Shown in pieces: positions 12,844 through 20,409 of a stretch of 25,521 bases of DNA. Below the pieces are notes generated by a model. The model had not been told where the DNA came from and searched no databases. It saw nothing but the letters and a program-made list of their open reading frames with translations. This DNA is from a virus: positions 1 through 25,521 of IMG/VR virus record IMGVR_UViG_3300030049_000298. One strand, 5' to 3'. The number at the start of each line of letters is the position of its first letter. The stretch's first letter is position 1. Made by a program: the position numbers and the translations under genes.

Positions 12844-13089
12844 TTATTCTTCAATTGTAATTGTAATCATAGACGTATCATCGAGTCTAATTACACGATT
12901 TCCATTTTCTAAGGCAAGAATCGCTTCTCCCGTTTCATTTTTATATGATTTTTCGACATAATTTCTTATTTGTCCAACACCATCTTTAAGATTTTCTTGA
13001 CCAATGGTGATAAGATCACTATCAGAAACTTTCTGTTCATAAGTCTTTTCTACACCAGACTTAAACAAAATTTCAAAAATAATTTTCAT
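12844..13089 (-). CDS. Small protein of unknown function, 81 aa
   Basis: ATG at 13089 is chosen because AGGAGA lies directly before it and the promoter at 13110-13137 would place the transcript start just upstream; a longer frame to 13140 would begin inside the promoter. The fold looks beta-rich (MKIIFEILFKSG, then EAILALENGNRVIRLDD and SMITITIEE), compatible with a small SH3-like barrel, but no family is recognised. Confidence 0.65.
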   Translation of the reverse strand: MKIIFEILFKSGVEKTYEQKVSDSDLITIGQENLKDGVGQIRNYVEKSYKNETGEAILALENGNRVIRLDDTSMITITIEE

Positions 13090-13109
13090 GATTAGTTCTC
13101 CTTTCATGT

Positions 13110-13137
13110 AATATAACATATTGGGAAAAATTGTCAA
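13110..13137 (-). promoter_or_regulatory. Sigma70-type promoter
   Basis: Minus-strand TTGACA (13132-13137) and TATATT (13110-13115) have 16-base spacing and spacer element TTCCCAATATGT. It sits two bases downstream of a strong terminator, so it starts a new unit. Confidence 0.75.
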
Positions 13138-13138
13138 C

Positions 13139-13164
13139 AAAAAAGAGGGTTTCCCCTCTTTTTT
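13139..13164 (-). terminator. Rho-independent terminator, probably bidirectional
   Basis: A perfect 11-bp stem (AAAAAAGAGGG at 13139-13149 with 13154-13164) has a 4-base loop and runs of A and T on either side. On the minus strand it ends the unit that finishes with the holin-like gene. Confidence 0.88.
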
Positions 13165-13184
13165 CTAAACCAGCGAAGAGGACT

Positions 13185-13625
13185 TTATTTTGGTTTAGGT
13201 TTTGAAGTTGTAACTACAACATTTGCTGCAGGAACATTTGCACCACCTGGAGCTAATTTAATAAACAAATCAGAGAGGTTATCTAAACCTTGTACAAATT
13301 TTGCTTCCAAAAGCTGACTTAAACCAGCATCAGTAACACCCAATTTAGCCAAAGCTTCGGGGGTCAATTCTTTAAGATAAGCAGCAGCTGTTTTAATAAC
13401 GTCATCACGAACAGATGCTAAATCGGTACTTGATGGATTTTTGGCAGCAACAGATACTGCATAATTTAGAGCATTTGTAATTGCATCACTAAGATAGGCC
13501 CTACGAACATCTCCCGCTTGAAGATTGAGAAATTGCCATATATAAGGTACAATTGATGCAACAAGAGCTGCAATAACCCAACCCGAAAATGGACTTACAA
13601 AAGTAATAATTGTTGATAATGTCAT
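13185..13625 (-). CDS. Holin-like small membrane protein, 146 aa
   Basis: ATG at 13625 (AAGGAA eight bases upstream) is preferred to the frame start at 13715, which lies inside the nuclease gene. An N-terminal hydrophobic helix (residues 3-31, with PFSGWVIAALVASIVPYIW) is followed by a soluble helical region (DAITNALNYAVSVAA, then VIKTAAAYLKELTPEAL and GLSQLLEAKF) and a Pro/Lys-rich tail (TTSKPKPK). One membrane helix plus an Ala-rich helical domain matches the LLH-type phage holin pattern as I remember it. No lysin gene is beside it, so lysis function is unproven. It is the last gene before the terminator. Confidence 0.5.
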   Translation of the reverse strand: MTLSTIITFVSPFSGWVIAALVASIVPYIWQFLNLQAGDVRRAYLSDAITNALNYAVSVAAKNPSSTDLASVRDDVIKTAAAYLKELTPEALAKLGVTDAGLSQLLEAKFVQGLDNLSDLFIKLAPGGANVPAANVVVTTSKPKPK

Positions 13626-13653
13626 AATTAAAATTCCTTGTGTTAAATGTGTA

Positions 13654-14322
13654 TTATTTAGTATCAAACCATTTAATTTCTTCAAGATATGCGTATAAAA
13701 TTTTGACACATTCATTCATTGATTTGATTAAAATTTGGGGTTCAACTTCATCTTCAACACTAATAATTAGAACACATTGTTTTGGAAGAAGATTTTGATC
13801 TTTGGTTAATTCGGCCCACATTATTCCATAACATGCCAATTGACACCAATAATTTAAAACATATTTGTCCAATTTTAATTTTTTGGAAGTTTTATAATCG
13901 ATTACGCTTGGAACTTCATCAAATAGACCAATGATATCAGTTCTACCTGCTAATTTTAATCTATGAGAATATAAGGCAACTTCTGATGCCCATATGGCAC
14001 CTATTCTTTCATCAATAACTTTTTTGAGTCCTTTAAATCTTTTTCTTTCAATTGGATTTAAATTTGGAAGAGGTTCATCTTTAACATAGGCTTCACATAA
14101 ATTGTGAATGATTGTACCGAAATTGGCTGCTTGTTTTGTTTGTCTAGCTGCTTCTTCATGTCCAATTCTATCCCTCCAGCGATCAAGACCTTCTTTTCCA
14201 AAATCTTTGAGCATAGTTGTAACAGATTTATATTTTTCACCATTTGGTGTTATATAATTTCTAAAACCATTGATATTTACTGTGTCTAATTTTAGATCAA
14301 ATTTTATATCTAGATAAGCCAC
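13654..14322 (-). CDS. PD-(D/E)XK (RecB/Cas4-like) nuclease, 222 aa
   Basis: Single-domain exonuclease of the RecB-type PD-(D/E)XK superfamily. The motifs are GTIIH (His73), GRTD (Asp129), VIDYKTSK (Asp142 and Lys144) and, after the core, QLACY (Gln161, Tyr165), which is the QxxxY motif of the RecB/AddB/Cas4 branch. There are no iron-sulfur cysteines as in Cas4 and no helicase domain. The start is GTG at 14322; its G is shared with the TAG stop of the upstream small gene, so translation is coupled. It probably trims DNA in phage recombination or host DNA breakdown, next to PhoH and the 5' nuclease. Confidence 0.85.
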   Translation of the reverse strand: MAYLDIKFDLKLDTVNINGFRNYITPNGEKYKSVTTMLKDFGKEGLDRWRDRIGHEEAARQTKQAANFGTIIHNLCEAYVKDEPLPNLNPIERKRFKGLKKVIDERIGAIWASEVALYSHRLKLAGRTDIIGLFDEVPSVIDYKTSKKLKLDKYVLNYWCQLACYGIMWAELTKDQNLLPKQCVLIISVEDEVEPQILIKSMNECVKILYAYLEEIKWFDTK

Positions 14323-14513
14323 TATGCGTAAGTTTGTTCTTTCTTATTATAAATTCGTTGAATATCTAACATTATTTCGTGAAGAATAACTCCTGTTGGA
14401 TCACCACAAGACAATGATTTTTCTTGTTCGGTTTTCCATTCATTAAAATATTGAGTTAGAAGATTTAACTTCTCAAAAGTTGTAATTGGATATACTGATA
14501 AATTACGGATAAT
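14322..14513 (-). CDS. Small protein lacking a standard start codon, about 63 aa
   Basis: A clearly protein-like frame (RNLSVYPITTFEKLNLLTQY, then FNEWKTEQEK, GDPTGVILHEIMLDIQRIY) ends in TAG at 14322-14324, overlapping the nuclease GTG. Upstream it opens with ATA-ATT-ATC codons directly after a near-perfect GAGGAGG (14518-14524) inside the end of the HD gene, and has no ATG or GTG and no TTG before the middle of the protein. An AUU or AUC start is therefore likely. Function is unknown. Confidence 0.55.
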   Translation of the reverse strand: MIRNLSVYPITTFEKLNLLTQYFNEWKTEQEKSLSCGDPTGVILHEIMLDIQRIYNKKEQTYA

Positions 14514-14995
14514 TATTCCTCCTCGTGCATAAAAAGAAAACTCTCTTTTGGTGTTCCAAGCTTTTCTTCAATTTGAAGATATAGAGTTTGATATTTAACA
14601 AGACGTTCTATATCTTTTTGCTTTATCCCTTTCAAACGCCGAATATCGCTATTGTGGCGAAGATCAGCCAATTTAACTCTCATAGCATCACGATTTGAGA
14701 AAATTGCTTCTTTATATTGTTCGTAAGTTTGCCCATCAATTTTTGTAAGACATTTTACAGCAGTAATAACTCGTTCACTCATACCAATTGTTCTAAAATC
14801 GTCATATGTAATATTAGTATCTTCAATTACATCATGAAGAAGTGCAATGCATTGCACTTCTTCATCATCACTTTTTGTATAAAACATTACACGTAATGGA
14901 TGTAATGCATAAGGATTACCTCCTTTATCAAATTGACCATGATGAGCTGTAGTTGCCATTAAAATAGCTTGGCTAAGCATTTCACCTTTTTTCAT
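14513..14995 (-). CDS. SpoT/MESH1-type HD hydrolase, 160 aa
   Basis: HD-domain phosphohydrolase resembling the hydrolase half of RelA/SpoT and the small MESH1 enzymes that remove pyrophosphate from (p)ppGpp. Seen in order are AHHGQFDKGGNPYALHPLRV (metal His32), LLHDVIEDT (HD at 54-55, ED at 58-59) and VKLADLRHN (107-115), with no synthetase domain. The start at 14995 is preferred to ATG 15010 because AAGGA precedes it and the promoter would start RNA near 15009. A dedicated strong promoter suggests it is needed in its own right, perhaps to hold down the stringent response (inference). Confidence 0.85.
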   Translation of the reverse strand: MKKGEMLSQAILMATTAHHGQFDKGGNPYALHPLRVMFYTKSDDEEVQCIALLHDVIEDTNITYDDFRTIGMSERVITAVKCLTKIDGQTYEQYKEAIFSNRDAMRVKLADLRHNSDIRRLKGIKQKDIERLVKYQTLYLQIEEKLGTPKESFLFMHEEE

Positions 14996-15015
14996 GATAT
15001 ATCCTTTCATTTCAC

Positions 15016-15044
15016 ATTATAACATAATGTGTAAATTTAGTCAA
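15016..15044 (-). promoter_or_regulatory. Sigma70-type promoter of the HD hydrolase
   Basis: Minus-strand TTGACT (15039-15044) and a perfect TATAAT (15016-15021) have 17-base spacing. The -35 box overlaps the end of phoH. Confidence 0.75.
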
Positions 15045-15744
15045 ATTCTGATAAAATCCAAGATTTAACAAATTCTGATCTACAAATGTCTTCAATACCA
15101 AATTCAACGAATGAAACTTCTTTCATCTTTTTCAATCTTTTTAAGGCTTTTATAAATCCTTGTTTTTCAAAATCTTTTTCAAGATCGCTTTGACGATAAT
15201 CGCCTGAAACAATAATTCTACAATTATCTCCACAACGAGTTAAAATACTTGAGATTTCATGTTCATTACAACTTGACGCCTCATCAATAAAAATTATAGC
15301 ATCATTAATTGTTATACCGCGAATATAAGATGTTGTTAAAAATTCTATCGTACCTCTATTTTTAAGAGTTATGTATGCATCATCTCTATGATATAAATCA
15401 TTACAAATAGCTTGATATGGTGTTTCCAAAACTGCAGCTTTTTCTTCTAAATTTCCAGGAAGAAATCCTTGATCTCTTACTGGAACTGCACTTCTTACAA
15501 TTATTAATTTTGTATATTCATTATTTTCGATTGAATCTAGGGCCAAATACATTGAAATTAAAGTTTTTCCAGATCCAGCATAACCATGAAGTGTTAAGTG
15601 TTGACCCTTTTCATACTCCTTAAATGCTCTATTCTGTGCAAAACCAATTGGTTGAATATGTCTTAATTCAAAATTACATTTTTGAATATTATTAGTAACT
15701 CTTTTTGTAGTATTGGTAACTTTTTTTGCATTTGAATGGCGCAT
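15037..15744 (-). CDS. phoH: PhoH-like ATPase, 235 aa
   Basis: P-loop ATPase of the PhoH family, common in T4-like and marine phages. Walker A is GYAGSGKT (54-61), followed by the family blocks VPVRDQGFLPGNLEEK (88-103), Walker B AIIFIDEAS (149-157) and SGDYRQSD (180-187). The first 30 residues are basic and variable. Cellular PhoH proteins are ATPases linked to RNA metabolism and phosphate starvation; the phage role is not settled. AAGGAG lies before the ATG. Neighbours are nucleases and RNase H. Confidence 0.93.
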   Translation of the reverse strand: MRHSNAKKVTNTTKRVTNNIQKCNFELRHIQPIGFAQNRAFKEYEKGQHLTLHGYAGSGKTLISMYLALDSIENNEYTKLIIVRSAVPVRDQGFLPGNLEEKAAVLETPYQAICNDLYHRDDAYITLKNRGTIEFLTTSYIRGITINDAIIFIDEASSCNEHEISSILTRCGDNCRIIVSGDYRQSDLEKDFEKQGFIKALKRLKKMKEVSFVEFGIEDICRSEFVKSWILSEFD

Positions 15745-15809
15745 TTAGCACTCCTTTTTAGGTTAAAATTAATCATAACCAAAAGTTCACACACTTTCAT
15801 AATTTAATT

Positions 15810-16076
15810 TTATATATTAATATTGTTTCCTTTATAAAATCCTTTCAATCCTTGAAGTTTTTCTCTAAATGCACCATCTGTTTTATAAGCGGACATTGGT
15901 AAACCCGAATGAAGAAGGGGACTTCCAAGTTCAGATTCGTTTGTTTCTGGAAATCTTAAATGTTCATTTTCTTTCAAATAAACTATAAGTTCATCCCAAG
16001 AAAATAAAGGCGATTTGATATCTTTATTTTCTATTGTATTGTGTAAATCATAAGTTTTATATATTGTACGAGCCAT
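15810..16076 (-). CDS. Conserved-type small phage protein of unknown function, 88 aa
   Basis: The end (GLPMSAYKTDGAFREKLQGL, then KGFYKGNNINI) resembles the conserved C-terminal pattern of small proteins I recall beside replication genes in T4-like phages, where a G-x-P segment precedes D-x-x-F-R/K-x-x-L. The N-terminal part is basic then acidic (SWDELIVYLKENEHLRF). No function is known to me. Its ATG overlaps the stop of the upstream gene (TAATG). Confidence 0.55.
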   Translation of the reverse strand: MARTIYKTYDLHNTIENKDIKSPLFSWDELIVYLKENEHLRFPETNESELGSPLLHSGLPMSAYKTDGAFREKLQGLKGFYKGNNINI

Positions 16077-16252
16077 TATTTTTTGGGCTTTCTATATTTT
16101 GGGATATAAAGAGGAGCGGCTTCCTCTTCTACATTTGTTGATATTTCTCTGGAATGAAGACGATCTTCATGTCTTCGATTGGAAGCTTCTCTTGCTTTTT
16201 TAATGTTTTTATATTCATTATCTTTGTTATAAGTACGAAAAGTTCGGCCCAT
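16076..16252 (-). CDS. Small basic protein, 58 aa
   Basis: ATG at 16252 to TAA at 16076. The product is highly basic and probably unstructured or a single helix (MGRTFRTYNKDNEYKNIKKA, then REASNRRHEDRLHSRE), with an acidic patch (VEEEAA) and a Lys-rich tail (IPKYRKPKK). It could bind nucleic acid, but no family is recognised. It lies between the DUF6433-like gene and the 88-aa gene, overlapping the latter's start. Confidence 0.65.
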   Translation of the reverse strand: MGRTFRTYNKDNEYKNIKKAREASNRRHEDRLHSREISTNVEEEAAPLYIPKYRKPKK

Positions 16253-16264
16253 AGCTTTTTAGTT

Positions 16265-16675
16265 TCAGTCCTCTATTAAGTTTGGAAAAGTTAAATCAAT
16301 TAATTCTCTTGTAATATTTTTATATTGCCAATTTTTATCTTTAATGTCAATCAATAATTGAGCATCTTTTGGATGAATATTTTCCAACATAGAAATAAAA
16401 CGAAATTCTTTTTGTCTTGGTGTCAATGCGGTTGAATATTTTAAGAAAATATAAAGCAATCTAATATCTGCCCAAAGATAACCATGAGAATTTGTTTCAT
16501 CACAAGGTTTAAACGGAGGAGCACCTTCGGGAAGATCCCATTCTTTTGAACCAAATACATATCGCAAAAGTTCTTGGAGGCGACCATTGCCGGCTTGTCT
16601 AAGCGCATAAATGCGATGTTCATCTGTTGGGAGGTTATCTATTTCATCAAATAGTTCATATACGGCTTTTTGCAT
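16265..16675 (-). CDS. DUF6433-like conserved T4-type phage protein, 136 aa
   Basis: This matches a family widespread in T4-like phages that I believe is DUF6433: an N-terminal helix pair, then LLRYVFGSKEWDLPEGAPPF, then a segment with FRFISMLENIHPKDAQLLID and the end ITRELIDLTFPNLI. Function is unknown. It is usually found near replication or recombination genes, as here, directly after RNase H and overlapping its stop. The family name is from memory. Confidence 0.65.
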   Translation of the reverse strand: MQKAVYELFDEIDNLPTDEHRIYALRQAGNGRLQELLRYVFGSKEWDLPEGAPPFKPCDETNSHGYLWADIRLLYIFLKYSTALTPRQKEFRFISMLENIHPKDAQLLIDIKDKNWQYKNITRELIDLTFPNLIED

Positions 16676-17520
16676 TAGTTAAAATCATTCCTATAATCAA
16701 TAAGTTTCGTTATTTTATATTTTATAAAATACGTCAATAAATTTTTTCCATTTTTTTGACTTTGTATTTTAAAATCTTCAATCGCGGCTTCTTGTATATC
16801 AAGAGGTACACAATTAAGATTTATTAAAGTGTTATTTCTTTTCCAATTTATAATTCGGTCTCCATCCCATGTTTCTATTGGTGTTGTCAAAAGTTCTTTC
16901 AAAATTTCTTTGGTGAGAGATTTTTGTCGTATTTTATCAACAACACTGTTGTCTACCGATAAGATATTTGGGATAGCATCAACTTTATCACCTTCTATAA
17001 TATGTTCTTCTAAGTATTTATATGGTTCATCGATTATAAGAAGTTTTTTCTTCAGAGGAAGATATTGAGAAACATTGTTAAGGCGTTGAAGTTGCGCGAA
17101 ATCTTCATCTTCGGAAATTATTATGTTGGGTTGATGATTAAAATTTTTACACAAAACGTAAATAATATCATCCCCTTCAGCCTTTTCAATTTCGATGACG
17201 GGCCAATCGGTATATTTTCTCAATTCTATTTTGATATTTTCAAAAAGATCAAAAATCTTGGGCCAATCAATATCGTTATCGCCTTTATCTCGATTAGCTT
17301 GCCTATTACCTTTGTAAAAGGGATATAGCTCTTTCCGCCAGGACTTTTTGCTGTCACAAGCGATTACAATGCGACCATACTTCTTTTTAAATTTTACGTT
17401 GGTAGCTCGAATAATATTGAGTAAAATTTCACGGAGTTTGTTTTCGTCAAATGTACTTTCTACATTACGAGCAGCGAACAAACTTACGTGAAGAATGTTG
17501 CTTAGATCAAATATGATCAT
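16675..17520 (-). CDS. rnh: T4 RNase H-type 5'-3' exonuclease (FEN family), 281 aa
   Basis: Flap-endonuclease-like 5' nuclease that removes RNA primers and short flaps from lagging-strand DNA. The acidic residues of the FEN active site appear in order: Asp5 (IIFDLSN), Asp56 in ACDSKKSWRKELYPFYKGNR (54-73), AEGDD (114-118), SEDEDF (136-141) and GDKVDAIPNI (177-186, helix-3-turn-like site). Length is close to T4 RNase H (about 305). The ATG overlaps the upstream stop (TAATG), with GGAAG before it. Confidence 0.9.
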   Translation of the reverse strand: MIIFDLSNILHVSLFAARNVESTFDENKLREILLNIIRATNVKFKKKYGRIVIACDSKKSWRKELYPFYKGNRQANRDKGDNDIDWPKIFDLFENIKIELRKYTDWPVIEIEKAEGDDIIYVLCKNFNHQPNIIISEDEDFAQLQRLNNVSQYLPLKKKLLIIDEPYKYLEEHIIEGDKVDAIPNILSVDNSVVDKIRQKSLTKEILKELLTTPIETWDGDRIINWKRNNTLINLNCVPLDIQEAAIEDFKIQSQKNGKNLLTYFIKYKITKLIDYRNDFN

Positions 17521-17894
17521 TATTCTTCCTGTGCCAAATTCCCAATAGATTCTTCATTAATAATTTCATCAATTGCTTCTGCATGTTCGTTACAAAAATC
17601 ATCTAAGGGGTGCCAAATATCAAAATGATCAAACATGGAAGCTCGAATTAAATTTATAGCTAATAGAATTTTACGATCATCGACAATAGTAAAACCAGCC
17701 ATTTCATAAGCTTCCATTAAAGTTGGCATTATAAATGAACATGCATCTTCAATGGCGCTTAATTTCATATCGAAAAGATTTTCCATAATCTTTTCCGGTA
17801 ATTTGTTATTAATAATTTTGTGTTTTGGAAACTGAATTATATTAGTTTCTTTGGGTAATTTGATTGGATCTAATAGCGCCGAATTGGCTGTCAT
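17520..17894 (-). CDS. Conserved-type phage protein of unknown function, 124 aa
   Basis: An acidic, mostly helical protein with a Pro-rich start (LPKETNIIQFPKHKI), a helical centre (MENLFDMKLSAIEDACSFIM, then AYEMAGFTIVDDRKILLAIN) and an acidic tail (EAIDEIINEESIGNLAQEE). Similar short proteins stand next to RNase H in other T4-like phages as far as I recall, but I know no function. GGAG lies ten bases before the ATG and a TATAAATA box 29 bases upstream, suggesting late expression. Confidence 0.6.
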   Translation of the reverse strand: MTANSALLDPIKLPKETNIIQFPKHKIINNKLPEKIMENLFDMKLSAIEDACSFIMPTLMEAYEMAGFTIVDDRKILLAINLIRASMFDHFDIWHPLDDFCNEHAEAIDEIINEESIGNLAQEE

Positions 17895-17922
17895 AAATTT
17901 GGTACTCCATATGATTACAGTA

Positions 17923-17930
17923 TATTTATA
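17923..17930 (-). promoter_or_regulatory. T4 late-type promoter box TATAAATA
   Basis: A minus-strand TATAAATA lies immediately after the stop of the 390-aa gene and 29 bases before the ATG at 17894, the same geometry as the box at 4721-4728. Confidence 0.45.
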
Positions 17931-19103
17931 TTATTTGGCCCCCATGATAAGCAGTGTATCTTCACCAGTCCGACTCGGGATGGCTACGCCGGTTGCTTTG
18001 ATAGCTCCAAACATCTTGGAGGCTTGCATTCTAGGGAGGCCCACAAGGGCTTTAATTTGCACCATAGCCTTACTTGTGCGTTTAGCTTCTGACTTCGTTT
18101 CATCGTAGTTTAGAATCGTGGTCCCTTTAATACCGAGGGTCTCATTTTCCTTTGAAACATATTTTGTCAAAATTTTGTATTTGGTATTGTAAGTGATTAG
18201 GATTTGGCTTCCGATGATATTTTTTGGGTTTATGCTTACGAGACCCATTTCATTATCATTCAGCTTAAATTTCAAGGCGCTAATTGTCACAGCCTCTTTT
18301 TTGGCCGCTTTTGCCGAAGCTTTAATTCGAGCCTTCTCGCTGATTTTGCGGGGCTTTTTGGCAACTACATTGCCCCTTGTCCATGTCACACAAGCTTCTA
18401 GAAGCTTATCGTAAATGGAAATTGAGGTATTGTAGCTTGTAACTCGATCCTTTTTTTCAGATCGAGTTAGTCCTTCACAATCACCTTCCAAATTTTCAAT
18501 AAGATCGTTCTTTAGACGATTATAATGTTCAACAAGGGTCTTAATATGACCGGGTTTCACATCTAATTCCTTGAAAATTTCGAGGGGTTTAAAATCCTCA
18601 ATTTCCCAAGAACCCGTCCAAACATAATCGATATATGCATCAATATCGCCAATAAATTCCTTGGCTTTATTTGCTGTACGATCTTGGAGATTAACAACGT
18701 TGTTTTCGACAATACGTTGTTCTTGAATGTTATTTCCAACTTGAATTGCATTTTCCAGTTTGGCCTTATACCAAGCCATACTTTCATCGGAAAGTGTACA
18801 ACCTCGTTCTAGCATGTTGGAAATTGATCCAACAGTCAACATAATCTTTCCCGAACGTTTTGCTGCTGAAATTTGCTTGGGAGTGTAACCCAAAGTTTTC
18901 ATTGAAATTAATGTAATTTCTACAGCTTGATCGGCTTCCATAAAACGGGAATACCAATTCAACGCTGCTGTATATGAACTCGAATTGTTTGAATAATCAA
19001 ATCCAGCTTCTGGTTCGGGACCAAAACCTTTCGATTCTACAATCTTAAGGGCTGCTCCCCCAATTTTCATTTTCTTGGGCTTGCGCTTATGAATATATGC
19101 CAT
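17931..19103 (-). CDS. Conserved T4-type phage protein of unknown function, 390 aa
   Basis: The protein starts with a basic tail (MAYIHKRKPKKMKIG) and has a helical first half (ALNWYSRFMEADQAVEITLI is a likely conserved start), a Lys/Ala-rich linker (KARIKASAKAAKKEA, about 265-280) and a C-terminal module with NPKNIIGSQILITYNTKYK, then GIKGTTILNYDETKS. I recall the pattern of NTKYR/K followed by KGTT and N-[FY]-D in conserved proteins of marine T4-like phages, without known function. It may bind nucleic acid. Codons are less AT-rich than in the sugar genes beside it. AAGGAG precedes the ATG and a promoter lies upstream. Confidence 0.7.
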   Translation of the reverse strand: MAYIHKRKPKKMKIGGAALKIVESKGFGPEPEAGFDYSNNSSSYTAALNWYSRFMEADQAVEITLISMKTLGYTPKQISAAKRSGKIMLTVGSISNMLERGCTLSDESMAWYKAKLENAIQVGNNIQEQRIVENNVVNLQDRTANKAKEFIGDIDAYIDYVWTGSWEIEDFKPLEIFKELDVKPGHIKTLVEHYNRLKNDLIENLEGDCEGLTRSEKKDRVTSYNTSISIYDKLLEACVTWTRGNVVAKKPRKISEKARIKASAKAAKKEAVTISALKFKLNDNEMGLVSINPKNIIGSQILITYNTKYKILTKYVSKENETLGIKGTTILNYDETKSEAKRTSKAMVQIKALVGLPRMQASKMFGAIKATGVAIPSRTGEDTLLIMGAK

Positions 19104-19123
19104 GTGTATTTCTCCTTAAAGAC

Positions 19124-19152
19124 ACATTAGACGATTATGAGTTATAAGTCAA
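19124..19152 (-). promoter_or_regulatory. Sigma70-type promoter
   Basis: Minus-strand TTGACT (19147-19152) and TAATGT (19124-19129) have 17-base spacing. The -35 box overlaps the 3' end of the methyltransferase gene. It drives the 390-aa gene and the RNase H-PhoH unit. Confidence 0.6.
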
Positions 19153-19807
19153 GGCTTTTATAAACAACATCTTTTCGATCATCACCAATTCCATAGCTTC
19201 CGACTTCCATATAGAAGGCGAGACTATTGAGAAAAATTAAAATTTCATCATTTCCATTTTCACAACTAATCACTGGTTTATATTTTTTGATTGTGTTAGA
19301 AGCACCTTGAAGAGCATTTAATTCATAACCTTCAACATCTAATTGGATAAAATCACAAGCATCTAATGCCAAATTATCAATTGTTAATGTTGGAATTGTA
19401 CCATTTTCTATTCTATTTACTTTATTTTCACCGACGTTATTTGGATATCCACCTCTTATTAAGGAAACTAATTCATTTTCAGAACCCAAAGCAGAATTAT
19501 ATTTAAAAATGTTATCACTTTGACAATTATTAACTAAACAATGAAAAGATAGTGGATCGGGTTCAAAAGTATAAACTCTCCCAAATATTTCGGAAAAGAG
19601 TTTTGGATATAAACCACAACATCCTCCAGCTTGAATACAAACATTATAAGAGTCAATATGTTTTATCCACATATTTCGAAGATTGGGCCATTCTTGAGAA
19701 ATTATATGCCAGCAACCAGAATCGGATTTAGTCCATAACCAAGGACCCAATCCATCAATTTCTTCATGAATAACTTTGGTTAATGTATCTGAATAATCAT
19801 ATTCCAT
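19142..19807 (-). CDS. FkbM-type methyltransferase, 221 aa
   Basis: S-adenosylmethionine-dependent methyltransferase of the FkbM class, which usually methylates sugars of polysaccharides. The SAM site is VCIQAGGCCGLYPKLF (56-71) followed by YTFEPDPLSFHCL (79-91), where Glu82 should hold the ribose. The family-typical second half is IPTLTIDNLALDACDFIQLD, then VEGYELNALQGA and PVISCEN. The first motif has Q-A-G-G in place of the common D-V-G-A. It is the last gene of the sugar block and its ATG overlaps the gmhA stop. It probably caps or decorates the heptose-containing glycan (inference). Confidence 0.85.
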   Translation of the reverse strand: MEYDYSDTLTKVIHEEIDGLGPWLWTKSDSGCWHIISQEWPNLRNMWIKHIDSYNVCIQAGGCCGLYPKLFSEIFGRVYTFEPDPLSFHCLVNNCQSDNIFKYNSALGSENELVSLIRGGYPNNVGENKVNRIENGTIPTLTIDNLALDACDFIQLDVEGYELNALQGASNTIKKYKPVISCENGNDEILIFLNSLAFYMEVGSYGIGDDRKDVVYKSLDL

Positions 19808-20409
19808 TATAATTTAATTGACCCAGCTGCAGCTCCATATTCTAATCTAATATGTTGGGCCATAATATGACATAGAGATTGAGTAATATCTTCAACAATT
19901 CCATAATTCTTTGCATCAATATGAATCACAATATCAGCCAATCCTTTTTCACGAACTTTACCACCATCAAAACCAACAATTGCAATTGATTGTAATTGAT
20001 GTGTTTTTGCTGTTTCTAAGGCTTTGATAATATTAGGTGAATTTCCACTAGAAGAGATTGCCAATACAAGGAGATATAAGTTGTTTTTTACATAATGTTT
20101 AATTTGTTCGGAAAATATATCTTCATAAGAATAATCATTAGCTATTGCTGATATTAAAGGAAAATTTGAAGTTAAGCTAATCATATTAGGTTCTAAATGT
20201 GTATCATGACGAATACCTTTAGTATGATCACAAGAAAAATGTTCAGAAATCGCAGCAGAACCACCATTACCAAATACCAAAATTGGAATTCCTAATCGAG
20301 CAGCTTGTATAATTACATTCGATGCCCTTTCCAAATCATTTTGATTGATTGTATCAAATGCATCATTTAATTGTGTTTTATATGATTCAAAATAATTTTT
20401 TATATTCAT
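19807..20409 (-). CDS. gmhA: Sedoheptulose-7-phosphate isomerase GmhA, 200 aa
   Basis: SIS-domain isomerase that converts D-sedoheptulose 7-phosphate to D-glycero-D-manno-heptose 7-phosphate, the first step of heptose nucleotide synthesis. Seen are the phosphosugar loop VFGNGGSAAISEHFSCDH (45-62), ISLTSNFPLISAIANDYSYE, ISSSGNSPNII and VGFDGGKVREKG, then VEDITQSLCH carrying the late conserved His. The SAAISEHF form is that of the GmhA versions found beside HddA rather than the E. coli form. It overlaps the kinase gene by ATGA. Confidence 0.87.
   Translation of the reverse strand: MNIKNYFESYKTQLNDAFDTINQNDLERASNVIIQAARLGIPILVFGNGGSAAISEHFSCDHTKGIRHDTHLEPNMISLTSNFPLISAIANDYSYEDIFSEQIKHYVKNNLYLLVLAISSSGNSPNIIKALETAKTHQLQSIAIVGFDGGKVREKGLADIVIHIDAKNYGIVEDITQSLCHIMAQHIRLEYGAAAGSIKL

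Noticed and set aside
12644-12961. Plus-strand frame of about 105 codons
   Set aside because: Spans two well-supported minus-strand genes and has no ribosome-binding site.
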